64,000 bases of DNA from Nonomuraea maritima. Lineage in GTDB: Bacteria; Actinomycetota; Actinomycetes; Streptosporangiales; Streptosporangiaceae. A program made the translations under genes and the position numbers. Below, piece by piece: positions 1-8,868 of the stretch (positions are counted from its first letter, which is position 1; every line of letters begins with the position of its first letter). The notes under the pieces were generated by a model that saw nothing but the letters and a program-made list of their open reading frames with translations, did no database searches and had not been told where the DNA came from. The stretch spans positions 1 through 64,000 of the forward strand of contig NZ_FNFB01000027.1 of assembly GCF_900100395.1 (NCBI RefSeq), read 5' to 3'.

Positions 1-159
1 CTCCACAAACTCCGCTGCTGCCCACTTCTCGCAGGTCAGCTCGTCAAAGCAATCCTTGTCCTTCAACTCCGCGACGCGGGATGAAAAGCGCTCAAGGAAT
101 CCGGCGTCGAATTCGCCGACGAGATCCACAACGAGCTGGTCAAGGTTCGTGCCGACCAG

Positions 160-510
160 ATGGAACTCGCGCAAGACCTGACCGAGCGCATCAACGGCGT
201 CGCCAACCACCTCAAGCGCCTGGACGCGAGAGTCGAGAAGCGCTTCGAGGCGATCGACCAGCGCTTCGAGGCGATGGATCGTCAGTTCGAGGCCATCGAT
301 CAGCGGTTCGTGGCCATCGACCGGCGGTTCGATGGGCTCGATCGGCGACTCGACGCCATGGATCGTCAGTTCGAGGCCATCGACGTGCAGTTCGGTGAGG
401 TCGGGAAGAGGCTCGACACGCTCGAGAGCACGCAGCAGGGGATGGTGACGATGCAGGCGGAGATGATGCAGGTCCTGCTCGGCATCCAGCGCAAGCTCGA
501 CGTCAACTGA
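160..510 (+). CDS. Coiled-coil heptad-repeat protein, unknown function
   Basis: A 116-residue protein built almost wholly of heptads of the type RFEAIDQ, about seven between residues 27 and 80, followed by a longer helix to the end. The DNA is correspondingly 21-base periodic. No catalytic motif, signal peptide or membrane segment is visible; a long parallel coiled coil is inferred. The start is uncertain: the same frame is open back to base 85 and reads protein-like (KALKESGVEFADEI), but is closed by a TGA at 82. An ATG at 81 is one base out of frame within a run of four A, so a one-base indel may have removed the true start. Function is not recognised. Confidence 0.55.
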   Translation: MELAQDLTERINGVANHLKRLDARVEKRFEAIDQRFEAMDRQFEAIDQRFVAIDRRFDGLDRRLDAMDRQFEAIDVQFGEVGKRLDTLESTQQGMVTMQAEMMQVLLGIQRKLDVN

Positions 511-523
511 CCCCTCCGGCACA

Positions 524-549
524 GGCCGGCCCGCTCTGGCGGACCGGCC
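524..549. terminator. Hairpin terminator after the coiled-coil gene
   Basis: GGCCGG and CCGC pair with GCGG and CCGGCC around a TCTG loop, with one mismatch. It lies 14 bases after the stop codon at 510 and could serve convergent transcription from both sides. The U-run is short. Confidence 0.5.
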
Positions 550-670
550 TTCCGGTGTGCCCGGCCGTGCACCCTCAACGGACGACGCCCCAGGGCCGGG
601 CCTCAGGCCGCCCGGGTCGGGCCCTCAGGTCGCCTCAAGGCCAGGCTTCCGGGGGTGGCCCCCAAGGAGC

Positions 671-2413
671 TCAGGCGTACAGGTTGTCGATCTCCTGGGC
701 GAAGTCGCGTTCCACGAGGTTGCGCTTGACCTTGAGGGTGGGGGTGAGGTGGCCGCTGTCCTCGGTCAGGTCGGCGGGCAGGATCATGAACTTCTTGATC
801 TGCTCGGCCTTCGAGACCATGAGGTTCGCCCGGTCGACCGCCTCCTGGACCGCCGCCAGCGTCTTCGGGTCGGAACGCAGCTCGGCCGCGGACGCGTCCT
901 CAGGCAGCGCCTCCGGATCGAGCGTGATCAGGGCCGCGACGTACGGCCGCCCGTCGCCGACGAGCATCGCCTGCGAGATCAGCGGATGCGCGCGCAGCGC
1001 GTCCTCCACCGGGCCGGGCGCGACGTTCTTGCCCGCCGCCGTCACCAGGATCTCCTTCTTGCGCCCGGTGATGCGCAGGTAGCCGTCGGCGTCGAGCTCG
1101 CCCGCGTCGCCCGTGTGGAACCACCCCTCGGCGTCGATCGCCTCGGCGGTGGCCTCGTCGTTCTTCCAGTAGCCGTGGAAGACGTTGCGGCCCTTGGCGA
1201 GGATCTCGTCGTCGTCGGCGATGCGCAGCGTGACGCCGGGCAGCGGCTTGCCGACCGTGCCGATCTTGTTGGCGCCCGGCATGTTGACCGAGCACGGGGC
1301 GGTGGTCTCGGTCAGGCCGTACCCCTCGAAGACCTCGATGCCGACGCCGCGGAAGAAGTGTCCGAGCCGCTCGCCCAGCGCCGAGCCGCCGCACACCGCC
1401 GCCGTGAGGCGGCCGCCGGTGGCGGCGCGCAGCTTGGCGTACACCAGCTTGTCGAAGACGGCTCGCTGCAGGCGCAGGCCCAGCCCCGCGCCGCCGGAGC
1501 CCTCGGCCTTGCTCCAGGCCACGGCCACGTCGACGGAGCGGGCGAAGATCTTGCCCTTGCCGCCGGCGATGGCCTTCTGCTCGGCGGCGTTGTAGACCTT
1601 CTCGAACACCCGCGGCACGCCCAGCAGGAACGTGGGGCGGAAGTCGATCAGGTCGGGGCCGACGTTCTTCATGTTGGGAGTGTGCGCCAGCACCGCGCCC
1701 ACCTCGAAGAGCGCCACCTGGATGATGCGGGCGAAGATGTGCGCGAGCGGCAGGAACAGCAGCGCGGCCGGGGTCTTGCCGACGAACAGCGGCTCCAGCG
1801 GCCCCCGCACCACGTTGAGCGCCGTGAACAGCAGGTTGTCGTGGGTGATCCGGCAGCCCTTGGGCCGTCCGGTGGTGCCCGAGGTGTAGACGATCGTGGC
1901 GAGGTCGGCACCGACGACCGCGTCGCGGCGCGCGTCGACGTCGGCGGCGGTGACGTCGCCGGTCTCGAGGGCGGCGTCGATCCGCCACACGCGCTTCAGG
2001 CCGGGGGCGGCCTCTCGCAGGGTCTCCTCGTGCGTGTCGAGCTCGACGAAGACGGCCTTGGCCCCGCTGTCCTCGACGATCCACCGGACCTGTTCGACCG
2101 ACGAGGTCTCGTAGATCGGCACGGTCACCGCGCCGACGGTCCAGAGTGCGTAGTCGACGAGCGTCCACTCGTAGCGGGTGCGGGACATGAGGGCGACCCG
2201 GTCGCCGTGCTCGACGCCCGCCGCGATCAGGCCCCGCGCGACCTCGATCACCTGGTCGCGGAACTCGGCCGCGGTGACCTCGGGCCAGCCGGCGCCGGTC
2301 TTGCGCCGCATGACCACGGCGTGCGGCTCACGTTCTGCGCGCTCGAACACGGTGTCGGCCAGGCTGGCGGAGGCAGGCACATCGACCAGCACAGGGACGC
2401 TGTACTCGCGCAC
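671..2413 (-). CDS. Long-chain fatty-acid-CoA ligase (AMP-forming)
   Basis: 580-residue ANL-superfamily adenylating enzyme that activates a fatty acid with ATP and CoA through an acyl-adenylate. Visible motifs are the P-loop YTSGTTGRPKG at 176-186, GYGLTETTA in the middle, DAEGWFHTGD, ITGRKKE, and the C-terminal LTPTLKVKR with the catalytic-type lysine. Length is normal for cytoplasmic long-chain ligases. The GTG start has a GAGGAG ribosome site at 2421-2426, seven bases away. Divergent from the metallophosphoesterase; this neighbourhood resembles the Streptomyces glkA region. Chain-length specificity cannot be read from the sequence. Confidence 0.92.
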   Translation of the reverse strand: MREYSVPVLVDVPASASLADTVFERAEREPHAVVMRRKTGAGWPEVTAAEFRDQVIEVARGLIAAGVEHGDRVALMSRTRYEWTLVDYALWTVGAVTVPIYETSSVEQVRWIVEDSGAKAVFVELDTHEETLREAAPGLKRVWRIDAALETGDVTAADVDARRDAVVGADLATIVYTSGTTGRPKGCRITHDNLLFTALNVVRGPLEPLFVGKTPAALLFLPLAHIFARIIQVALFEVGAVLAHTPNMKNVGPDLIDFRPTFLLGVPRVFEKVYNAAEQKAIAGGKGKIFARSVDVAVAWSKAEGSGGAGLGLRLQRAVFDKLVYAKLRAATGGRLTAAVCGGSALGERLGHFFRGVGIEVFEGYGLTETTAPCSVNMPGANKIGTVGKPLPGVTLRIADDDEILAKGRNVFHGYWKNDEATAEAIDAEGWFHTGDAGELDADGYLRITGRKKEILVTAAGKNVAPGPVEDALRAHPLISQAMLVGDGRPYVAALITLDPEALPEDASAAELRSDPKTLAAVQEAVDRANLMVSKAEQIKKFMILPADLTEDSGHLTPTLKVKRNLVERDFAQEIDNLYA

Positions 2414-2525
2414 GGATCAACTCCTCTTCGGGGACCGCCGAGACGTTACCGCGTTAAGTTACGCGCCGGTAGGTTCGTCATTGAGGCGTTATGAACAGCG
2501 TTCAACACGCTAGCAGTCGCACTCG

Positions 2526-2531
2526 TAAGAT
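2526..2531 (+). promoter_or_regulatory. -10 box of a leaderless promoter
   Basis: TAAGAT lies seven bases before the ATG at 2539, with a possible -35 TTCAAC at 2501-2506. No Shine-Dalgarno sequence is seen, so the mRNA is probably leaderless. Confidence 0.45.
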
Positions 2532-2538
2532 CTGTCTC

Positions 2539-3306
2539 ATGAGGGTCCATGTCATCAGCGACGTCCATGGCAGGGCCGACGCGCTGGCCAGGGCCGGAGA
2601 CGACGCGGACGCGCTCGTCTGCCTCGGTGACCTGATCCTCTTCGTCGACTACGACGACCACGCCAAGGGCATCTTCGCCGACCTGTTCGGCGCCGCGAAC
2701 GCCGCCGAGTTCATCGGCCTGCGCACGGCCGGACGGTTCGACGAGGCCAGGGCGATGTCCGCGCGGCTTTGGGCGACGCTCGACGGCGACCCCCGCGAGC
2801 ACATCGAGCGCAACGTCCACGCCCAGTACGAAGCCCTCTTCGCCGCCATGCCCGTCCCCGCCTACCTGACGTACGGCAACGTCGACCTCCCGCGCCTGTG
2901 GACCGACCACGTCAGGCCCGGCCAGCGGGTGCTCGACGGAGAGGTGGCCGAGATCGGCGGCCTGCGGTTCGGGTTCGTCGGCGGCGGACTGAAGACCCCC
3001 TACCGCACCCCCCACGAGATCAGCGACGAGGAGTACGCCGCCAAGGTCGAGGCGGTCGGCGCGGTCGACGTGCTGTGCTGCCACATCCCGCCCGCGGTGC
3101 CCGAGCTGCTGTACGACGTGGTCGCCCGGCGCTTCGAACGGGGCAGCGAGGCGACCCTCGAGGCCATCAGGCGCACCCAGCCGCGGTACGCCCTGTTCGG
3201 CCACGTCCACAATCCGCTGCGCGCCCGCACCCGTATCGGCCGTACCGAATGCGTGAACGTGGGCCACTTCCGCGCGAAAGGCGTCCCGTACGTGCTGGAG
3301 TGGTGA
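2539..3306 (+). CDS. Calcineurin-like metallophosphoesterase
   Basis: 255-residue phosphoesterase with the family metal-binding blocks in order: DVHG near residue 7, GDLI, GNVD near 115 and GHVH near 230. These coordinate two metals in the active site. No signal peptide, so cytoplasmic. An upstream ATG at 2491 is in frame, but the 2539 start (MRVHVISDVHG) places the first motif at the expected distance and sits just after a good -10 box. Substrate unknown. It lies between the acyl-CoA ligase and the SRPBCC/ArsA pair. Confidence 0.85.
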   Translation: MRVHVISDVHGRADALARAGDDADALVCLGDLILFVDYDDHAKGIFADLFGAANAAEFIGLRTAGRFDEARAMSARLWATLDGDPREHIERNVHAQYEALFAAMPVPAYLTYGNVDLPRLWTDHVRPGQRVLDGEVAEIGGLRFGFVGGGLKTPYRTPHEISDEEYAAKVEAVGAVDVLCCHIPPAVPELLYDVVARRFERGSEATLEAIRRTQPRYALFGHVHNPLRARTRIGRTECVNVGHFRAKGVPYVLEW

Positions 3307-3375
3307 CCTGACCGCTTCGTGGTGGCGCGGACGCCGGTCCGCCGCAAGTTGCGGATTGTGCACTACGGTGGTCGC

Positions 3376-3819
3376 ATGCCTGATCGCACCACTTCGAGCA
3401 TCACCGTCGGGGCCGCCCGCACCGAGGTCATGGCGGTCATCGCGGACTTCGCCCGCTACCCGGAATGGGCCGGCCAGGTCAAGAGCGCCGAGGTCGTCGA
3501 CACCGGCCCCGAGGGCCTGCCGTCGACGGTGCGGTTCGCGCTGGACGGCGGCCCTATCAGCGACACCTACACCCTGGGCTACACCTGGCAGGGCGACGAC
3601 AGCGTCAGCTGGAAGGTCGTCGAACCCGGCCGGATGGTCTCCGACCTGCAGGGGAGTTACCGCCTCACCGACAAGGGCAGTGGCACCGAGGTGACGTACG
3701 AGCTGACGGTCGAGCTCAGCGTGCCGATGCTCGGCCTGATCAAGCGGAAGGCGGAGAAGGTGATCGTGGACACCGCGCTCAAGGGCCTGAAGAAGCGCGT
3801 CGAAGGCCGCCGGAGTTGA
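3376..3819 (+). CDS. SRPBCC (START-like) ligand-binding protein
   Basis: 147-residue protein of the polyketide cyclase/SRPBCC fold: MPDRTTSSITVGA, then ADFARYPEWAGQVKSAEV typical of the first helix and strand, ending in a long amphipathic helix with KGLKKRVEG. Such proteins hold a hydrophobic ligand in a helix-grip cavity. The ATG at 3376 is preferred over 3319 because the domain begins there and TACGGT lies six bases upstream (leaderless pattern). Its TGA stop overlaps the TTG start of the ArsA-type ATPase, so the two are translationally coupled. Ligand unknown. Confidence 0.82.
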   Translation: MPDRTTSSITVGAARTEVMAVIADFARYPEWAGQVKSAEVVDTGPEGLPSTVRFALDGGPISDTYTLGYTWQGDDSVSWKVVEPGRMVSDLQGSYRLTDKGSGTEVTYELTVELSVPMLGLIKRKAEKVIVDTALKGLKKRVEGRRS

Positions 3820-5024
3820 GCCCGCGGGTCCTGCTCTTCACCGGCAAGGGCGGCGTCGGCAAGACCACGGCCGCCGCGGCCACGGCCACCCTCGCCGCCC
3901 GCCGCGGGCTGAAGACGCTGATCGTCTCGACCGACACCGCCCACTCGCTGGCCGACGCGCTCGGCGTCGAGCCGGGCGAGGTCGCGCCGGGCCTGCACCT
4001 CCACCAGGTCGACACCCAGAAGTCGCTGGAACGCCACTGGGGCGAGCTGCGGGAGTACGCCAGGAACGCGCTGGTCGAGCTGGGCCTCGACGAGATCACC
4101 TCCGAGGAGATCACGGTGCTGCCCGGCGCCGAGGAGGTCATCGCGCTGCTCGAGCTGCGTGAGCGGGCCCGCGAGGGCTGCTGGGACGTCATCGTCGTCG
4201 ACTGCGCGCCCACCGCCGAGACGCTGCGGCTGCTCGCCCTGCCCGAGGCGCTCGACTGGCACGTCAACCGGCTGCTGCCGATCGGCCGCAGGATCGCCCG
4301 GCTGGTCTCGCCGTTCGTGCGCAACGTGGCCCACGTCAGCGTGCCCGGCGACGAGGTCATGAACGCGGGCGAGCGCCTGCACCGCGGCCTGATGGAGGTG
4401 CGCGAGCTGCTCACCGGCGACCACGCCTCCGTGCGGCTCGTGCTCACCCCCGAGTCGGTGGTGCTCGCCGAGGCCCGGCGCACCCTGACCTCCCTCAGCC
4501 TGTACGGCTACCGCGTCGACGCCGTCATCGCCAACCGGGTCTTCCCGGCGGAGGGCGCCGACGAGTGGCGCGCCGGGTGGGTGGCGGCGCAGGGGCGGCT
4601 GCTGGCCGAGGCGGAGCAGTCGTTCGCGCCGCTGCCCGTCCACGTCGTCCCGTACCTGCCGGGAGAGCCGGTCGGGACGGACGCGCTGGCCGAGGTGGGC
4701 GCCGCCCTGTACGGCGAGTCCGACCCGTTCGCGCCCCACGACATCGAGCCGCCGCTGCGGCTGAGCGCGGACGATCTGTCGCTGGCCCTGCCAGGAGCCG
4801 ACCGCGAGCACGTCGATCTGGCCCGCAAGGGCGACGAGCTGATCATCACGGCCGGCCCGTACCGCAGGATCCTGGCGTTGCCGGCGGCGCTGGCCCGTAG
4901 GAAGATCGGCGGGGCGGCGCTGCGCGACGGACATCTGCGCGTGTGGTGGGAGCCGTCCGGCCCGCCCACGGGGTCCTCGGCTGGGCTACGGTCCAAGGCG
5001 GGGAGCGATTCCGCTACCTCATGA
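3816..5024 (+). CDS. ArsA/Get3-family ATPase
   Basis: 402-residue single-domain ArsA-type P-loop ATPase. The deviant Walker A GKGGVGKTT is at residues 10-18, followed by the A-type STDTAHSLADALG and the switch DCAPTAETLRLL. A C-terminal extension after about residue 310 resembles the ArsA HSP20-like domain. The TTG start at 3816 shares two bases with the upstream stop (TTGA) and has GAAGG nine bases before it. Family members insert tail-anchored proteins or pump arsenite. No ars genes are nearby and conserved location with SRPBCC, DUF5304 and glucokinase argues for a housekeeping role; this is inference. Confidence 0.85.
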   Translation: MSPRVLLFTGKGGVGKTTAAAATATLAARRGLKTLIVSTDTAHSLADALGVEPGEVAPGLHLHQVDTQKSLERHWGELREYARNALVELGLDEITSEEITVLPGAEEVIALLELRERAREGCWDVIVVDCAPTAETLRLLALPEALDWHVNRLLPIGRRIARLVSPFVRNVAHVSVPGDEVMNAGERLHRGLMEVRELLTGDHASVRLVLTPESVVLAEARRTLTSLSLYGYRVDAVIANRVFPAEGADEWRAGWVAAQGRLLAEAEQSFAPLPVHVVPYLPGEPVGTDALAEVGAALYGESDPFAPHDIEPPLRLSADDLSLALPGADREHVDLARKGDELIITAGPYRRILALPAALARRKIGGAALRDGHLRVWWEPSGPPTGSSAGLRSKAGSDSATS

Positions 5025-5063
5025 GTTGTAGTGGATGAGCGACCCCGGACGCAGGAGGGCCAC

Positions 5064-5462
5064 ATGACCGAGAGCAATGACCGAGACCCCATCGGCACCG
5101 TCGCCGACGAGGCGCGCAAGCTGTTCGAATCGATTCAGGGAGCGGCGACCCGGCAGGTCGGCAAGAGCGTGCTCAACTCGTTCACCACGGGCGGCCGCCG
5201 CGAGCGCGACGTGTGGGAAGAGGCCGTCTCCGAACCCCACGACGAGTACATCTGCCGCGCCTGTCCCGTCTGCCGGGCCATCGCCGCGCAGCGCGAGGCG
5301 GGCGGCGGCGACGTGACGGGCCACCTGATGGCCGCGGGCGGCGAGCTGTTCGCGGCGTTCCGCGGCGCGCTCGACACACTCAGCCGGCCCGCTCCCCGTA
5401 CCCCGCGTGACGACCGTGATCGGTCGGAGCGCGACAATGTGGAACGCATAGATCTGGGATAG
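5064..5462 (+). CDS. DUF5304-family protein
   Basis: 132-residue actinobacterial protein of unknown function. It has an amphipathic helical N-terminus, a CRACPVCR zinc-ribbon-like pair of cysteine pairs near residue 75, and a charged disordered tail. The ATG at 5064 has GGAGG eight bases upstream and is preferred to an in-frame ATG at 5031. The gene lies between the ArsA-type ATPase and glucokinase, an order I recall from Streptomyces, which suggests a link to the ATPase. Metal binding is inferred. Confidence 0.75.
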   Translation: MTESNDRDPIGTVADEARKLFESIQGAATRQVGKSVLNSFTTGGRRERDVWEEAVSEPHDEYICRACPVCRAIAAQREAGGGDVTGHLMAAGGELFAAFRGALDTLSRPAPRTPRDDRDRSERDNVERIDLG

Positions 5463-5475
5463 GGAGACACGTCGC

Positions 5476-6408
5476 ATGCTCACGATCGGTGTCGACATCG
5501 GCGGTACGAAGGTGGCCGCGGGTGTGGTCGACGACAACGGCGAGATCGTCGCGCACACGCGCAGGCCCACTGCCGCCGACCGCCCCGAGGTGGTGGCGGA
5601 GACCGTGGCCGACGTCGTTCGCGAGTTGTCCGACGGCAGGGACATCGAGGCGGTCGGCGTGGGCGCGGCCGGGTTCATCGACGAGACCCGGTCGATGGTG
5701 CGTTTCGCCCCCAACCTCGCCTGGCGCGAGGAGCCGCTGCAGAAGAAGATCAGCGGGCTGGTGGGCCTGCCCGTCGTCATCGAGAACGACGCCAACGCCA
5801 TGGCCTGGGGCGAGTCGCGCTTCGGCGCGGGCCGCGACCAGTCGCACGTGGTCTGCATGACGCTCGGCACCGGCATCGGCGGCGGCATGGTCTTCGACGG
5901 CGCCCTCTACCGCGGGCGCTGGGGCATGGGCGCCGAGCTCGGCCACATGCAGGTGCGGCCCGGCGGGCGCGCGTGCGGCTGCGGCAACGTCGGCTGCTGG
6001 GAGCAGTACGCCAGCGGCCAGTCCCTCGTCAAGGACGCCAGGGAGATCGCCGAGGCCCACCCCGAGCGCGCCCGTACGCTGCTCGGCCTGGCGGGCGGCA
6101 CGATCGAGGGCGAGGAGGTCACCGAGGCCGCGCGCCTGGGCGACGAGGCCTCGCTGGCCGCGTTCGACTCGTTCGCCGACTGGCTCGGCCAGGGCATGGC
6201 CGACCTGGCCGCGATCCTCGACCCCGGCTGCTTCATCATCGGCGGCGGCGTCTCGCGGGCCGCCGACCTGTTCCTCGACCGGGCCAGGCGGGTCTTCGCC
6301 GAACGGCTCACCGGCCGCGGCCACCGCCCGCTGGCCGAGATCAGGCTGGCCCAGCTGGGCGCGTCCGCCGGCCTGGTGGGGGCCGCCGACCTCGCCCGGC
6401 GACGCTAG
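5476..6408 (+). CDS. glkA: ROK-family glucokinase
   Basis: 310-residue ROK sugar kinase that phosphorylates glucose to glucose 6-phosphate. The ATP loop DIGGTK is at 7-12, the catalytic ENDAN has Asp105, and the zinc site is His157 with CGCGNVGCWE (Cys167, 169, 174). No N-terminal helix-turn-helix, so an enzyme rather than a ROK repressor. RBS GGGAG precedes the ATG. In Streptomyces the orthologue mediates carbon catabolite repression; a similar role here is inferred. Confidence 0.92.
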   Translation: MLTIGVDIGGTKVAAGVVDDNGEIVAHTRRPTAADRPEVVAETVADVVRELSDGRDIEAVGVGAAGFIDETRSMVRFAPNLAWREEPLQKKISGLVGLPVVIENDANAMAWGESRFGAGRDQSHVVCMTLGTGIGGGMVFDGALYRGRWGMGAELGHMQVRPGGRACGCGNVGCWEQYASGQSLVKDAREIAEAHPERARTLLGLAGGTIEGEEVTEAARLGDEASLAAFDSFADWLGQGMADLAAILDPGCFIIGGGVSRAADLFLDRARRVFAERLTGRGHRPLAEIRLAQLGASAGLVGAADLARRR

Positions 6409-6419
6409 AGCCGCCGTAC

Positions 6420-7115
6420 GTGTCGGTCAGGGTCGCCACCTACAACCTGCACGGGATGCGCGACAGCGTGCCCGCGCTCGCCCGGGTGATCACCGCCATG
6501 GACGCCGACGTGCTGTGCGTCCAGGAGGCGCCCAGGTTCGGCCCGTGGCGGGCCAGGCGCCGCGCGCTCGCCGAGGCGGCCGGCCTCACGCTCGTGACGC
6601 CGGGCCGGATCGGCGGCGTGGCCGTGCTGTGCGGGCGGCGGGTTCGTGTCGTGCACGCCGCCGCCCACCGCCTGCGCGGCTTCGCGGGGCTGGAGCAGCG
6701 CGGGCTGGCCGTCGCGGTCGTGCAGGCGGGCGCGGCGCGGCTGGCCGTCGGCTCGCTCCACCTCGACCTCAGTGGCCCGGCCAGGATGCACCACGTCGCC
6801 GAGGCCATGACGGTCATGGAAGGGGTGGCCGCGCGGTTCTCCGCCACCGTGGTGCTGGCCGGCGACGTCAACGAGCAGCCCCATCAGCCCGCCTGGCGCT
6901 ACCTCGCCGCCCGGCTGGCCGACTGTCACGCCGTCGCCCCCAAGGGCGACGGGCTGACCTTCGCCTCCCGGCGGCCGTCCGTACGGATCGACGGGGTGTT
7001 CGCCGGGCGGACGGCGCAGGTCGTGTCGTGCGGGGGAGTGGACGCCGAGCTGGGTGACCTCGTCACGGCCAGTGACCATTTGCCGGTAGTGGCGGAGTTG
7101 CGACTTGGGCACTAA
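6420..7115 (+). CDS. Endonuclease/exonuclease/phosphatase family protein
   Basis: 231-residue EEP-superfamily metal-dependent phosphodiesterase. The motifs TYNLHG near residue 7, QEAP (catalytic Glu), GDVNEQ and SDHLPV near the C-terminus are all present. No signal peptide. The GTG at 6420 is the only start after the glkA stop, 11 bases downstream, so it is probably co-transcribed; its ribosome site is weak. The substrate (nucleic acid, lipid head group or other) cannot be decided from the sequence. Confidence 0.8.
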   Translation: MSVRVATYNLHGMRDSVPALARVITAMDADVLCVQEAPRFGPWRARRRALAEAAGLTLVTPGRIGGVAVLCGRRVRVVHAAAHRLRGFAGLEQRGLAVAVVQAGAARLAVGSLHLDLSGPARMHHVAEAMTVMEGVAARFSATVVLAGDVNEQPHQPAWRYLAARLADCHAVAPKGDGLTFASRRPSVRIDGVFAGRTAQVVSCGGVDAELGDLVTASDHLPVVAELRLGH

Positions 7116-7153
7116 AGGGCAAGAGGGGCCGGGCAGTGCGTAGCATTTTCCCT

Positions 7154-8257
7154 ATGACCCGTCGCTTTCGGCGGCGTGCGCTCTCTTCGCTCCTGGTGAC
7201 ACTCGTGGCCTGGTGCCAGGTCGCTCCGGCCGCGCATGCCGATCCTCGCCCGCGCTCGATCGAGGCGTGGCAGCAGTCGACCAGCGTGCGTCTCCAGGCC
7301 GACGCCTCGCTCTCCGACGTGCTGGCCCTGTCCGCGAGCGACGTGTGGGCGGTCGGCCAGCAGGAGATCTGGGACGTCTGGAAGAACCGCGGCACCATCC
7401 GCCACTGGAACGGCAGCGGGTGGTCGGAGGTGCCCGTACGCGACAACACGGCCGCCGGCAACCTGCGCGGGCTGGCGGCGGCCTCGCCGTCGCAGGTGTG
7501 GGCGGTCGGCGACGGGCACGACGGCCTGCCCTATCTCGCCCACGGCGACCAGTCGGGCTTCGACCGCGTCAGGCCGCAGGGGCTGCGCGCGGGCGACTGG
7601 CTGGGCGGCATCGACGCCAAGCCCGGCCGGGTGGTGGCGGTCGGCAGCCGCGAGCGCAACGGGCTGATCCTCACCGGCGAGGGCTCCCACTGGACCGTCC
7701 AGGAGACCAGGAAGGGCGCCCTGTACGCGGTCGACGGCGGGTTCGCGGTGGGCGACACCGGCGCCCAGCCGCTGGTCGTCCACCAGTCGGGTGGCTCGTG
7801 GAAGGCCATGGAGCTGCCGTCCATCCGCGGCGGCTACCTGCGTGACGTACAGGTCGACAACTCCAAGCGGGCGATCGCCGTCGGCGGCGTCTACCACGGC
7901 CCCGGCGACATCTCCCCGCTCGTGCTCGTCTGGAACGGCAAGCGCTGGCGCGAGGTGCGGGTGCCGGGCGAGGCCCGGCTGTACGGGGTGACCGGCGACG
8001 GCAAGGGCCGGTTCTGGATCACCGGCTACGACCCGTCGCGGCCGGCGGAGCCGTACCTGCTGCGCTGCGAGAAGAACGCGTGCGCGGCCATCCGCGGCGG
8101 CGCGCAGGACGGCCGGCGCAGCGTGCGGCTGCAGGCGGTGACGTACTTCCCCGGCAAGGGCACGGTGTGGGCGGTCGGGCACGTGGTGTCCGACGACGAC
8201 CGCTACACCGACGTCGTCGAGTCGTTCGCGCCGAAGAACGTCATCACGAAGTCGTGA
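7154..8257 (+). CDS. Secreted beta-propeller-like protein
   Basis: 367 residues. A signal peptide is clear: MTRRFRRRALSSLL, a hydrophobic core, then AAHA before DP near residue 30. The mature part carries repeated blade motifs of the VWAVG type (DVWAVGQQ, QVWAVGDG, VVAVGSRE, FAVGDTG, IAVGG, FWITGYD, VWAVGHV), about seven, suggesting a propeller. No catalytic residues recognised; no lipobox or sortase signal. The start at 7154 follows TAGCAT by seven bases. A further start at 7136 is less likely. Function unknown. Confidence 0.75.
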   Translation: MTRRFRRRALSSLLVTLVAWCQVAPAAHADPRPRSIEAWQQSTSVRLQADASLSDVLALSASDVWAVGQQEIWDVWKNRGTIRHWNGSGWSEVPVRDNTAAGNLRGLAAASPSQVWAVGDGHDGLPYLAHGDQSGFDRVRPQGLRAGDWLGGIDAKPGRVVAVGSRERNGLILTGEGSHWTVQETRKGALYAVDGGFAVGDTGAQPLVVHQSGGSWKAMELPSIRGGYLRDVQVDNSKRAIAVGGVYHGPGDISPLVLVWNGKRWREVRVPGEARLYGVTGDGKGRFWITGYDPSRPAEPYLLRCEKNACAAIRGGAQDGRRSVRLQAVTYFPGKGTVWAVGHVVSDDDRYTDVVESFAPKNVITKS

Positions 8258-8270
8258 GCCGGCACGCGGC

Positions 8271-8324
8271 GCCGCTCAGAACGGCGGCGCGGCCGGACCC
8301 GGATGCCGCTCAGAACGGCGGCGC
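8271..8324. repeat. Two 20-base direct repeats
   Basis: GCCGCTCAGAACGGCGGCGC occurs at 8271-8290 and 8305-8324, and its first ten bases recur at 8323-8332 across the stop codon of the next gene on the minus strand. The array therefore looks like copies of that gene's 3' end. Confidence 0.8.
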
Positions 8325-8327
8325 CGC

Positions 8328-8822
8328 TCAGACGACGGCGCCGTCGTCCCAGCCCGAGTCGTTGGGCGGGCCGTCACCCATGCGCACCACCAGCGCCACG
8401 AACCCGCCGATGAACGCCGCCACCGCCGTGAAGAGCGCCCAGCCCTCCATGTGCCAGCCCGCCACCGCCGCGACCAGCAGGTACGCCGGGCCGCCGAACA
8501 GCGCCACCCACGCGAGCTTGGTCGGCAGGTCGAGCTTGGGCAGCGGAGGCGGGGGCGGGGGCTGGAAGTGGCCCTCGTCATCGTCGTCATCGTCATCGCG
8601 GCGCTCGAGCTCGTCGTCGCGGAGTTCGTCGTCGCGGAGTTGGTCGCCGAAGGAGCCGGACATGAGGGGCCCCTCCGGCGGCTTGACGACCCGGCGGGTC
8701 GGCTCGGGGGAGAGGTTCTCGCTGTCCGGCCATGGCTGATCGGCCGAGTCGTGCTCGGCTGTGTCGTTGAAGGACGCGACGATCTGCCGCCAGACCTCGT
8801 CCTCGTCACTCTGGGGCGTCAC
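8328..8822 (-). CDS. Small acidic two-helix membrane protein
   Basis: 164 residues. The N-terminal half is acidic and disordered, with a run of aspartates near residue 75 and a proline run after it. The C-terminal half holds two hydrophobic segments (near 103-122 and 127-147), so probably two membrane helices. GTG start; not matched to a named family. Related small proteins sit in this actinobacterial neighbourhood, so it is likely a real gene of unknown function. Confidence 0.7.
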   Translation of the reverse strand: MTPQSDEDEVWRQIVASFNDTAEHDSADQPWPDSENLSPEPTRRVVKPPEGPLMSGSFGDQLRDDELRDDELERRDDDDDDDEGHFQPPPPPPLPKLDLPTKLAWVALFGGPAYLLVAAVAGWHMEGWALFTAVAAFIGGFVALVVRMGDGPPNDSGWDDGAVV

Positions 8823-8868
8823 CTAGATGAGCCTCTCCGCAGCGACCGCAACTTCCCCCTGGGTGCGA

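Noticed and set aside
1..129. Possible end or start of a minus-strand gene at the left edge
   Set aside because: The minus frame reads protein-like but overlaps the coiled-coil frame, has no ribosome site at the GTG at 129 and cannot be checked beyond base 1.
557..2494. 645-residue frame on the plus strand
   Set aside because: It is antisense to the acyl-CoA ligase, whose motifs are complete. The frame is open only because of GC-rich codon third positions.
3465..3815. N-terminal extension of the ArsA-type ATPase
   Set aside because: It overlaps the SRPBCC gene in another frame; the P-loop is normally within 20 residues of the start, which fits TTG 3816.
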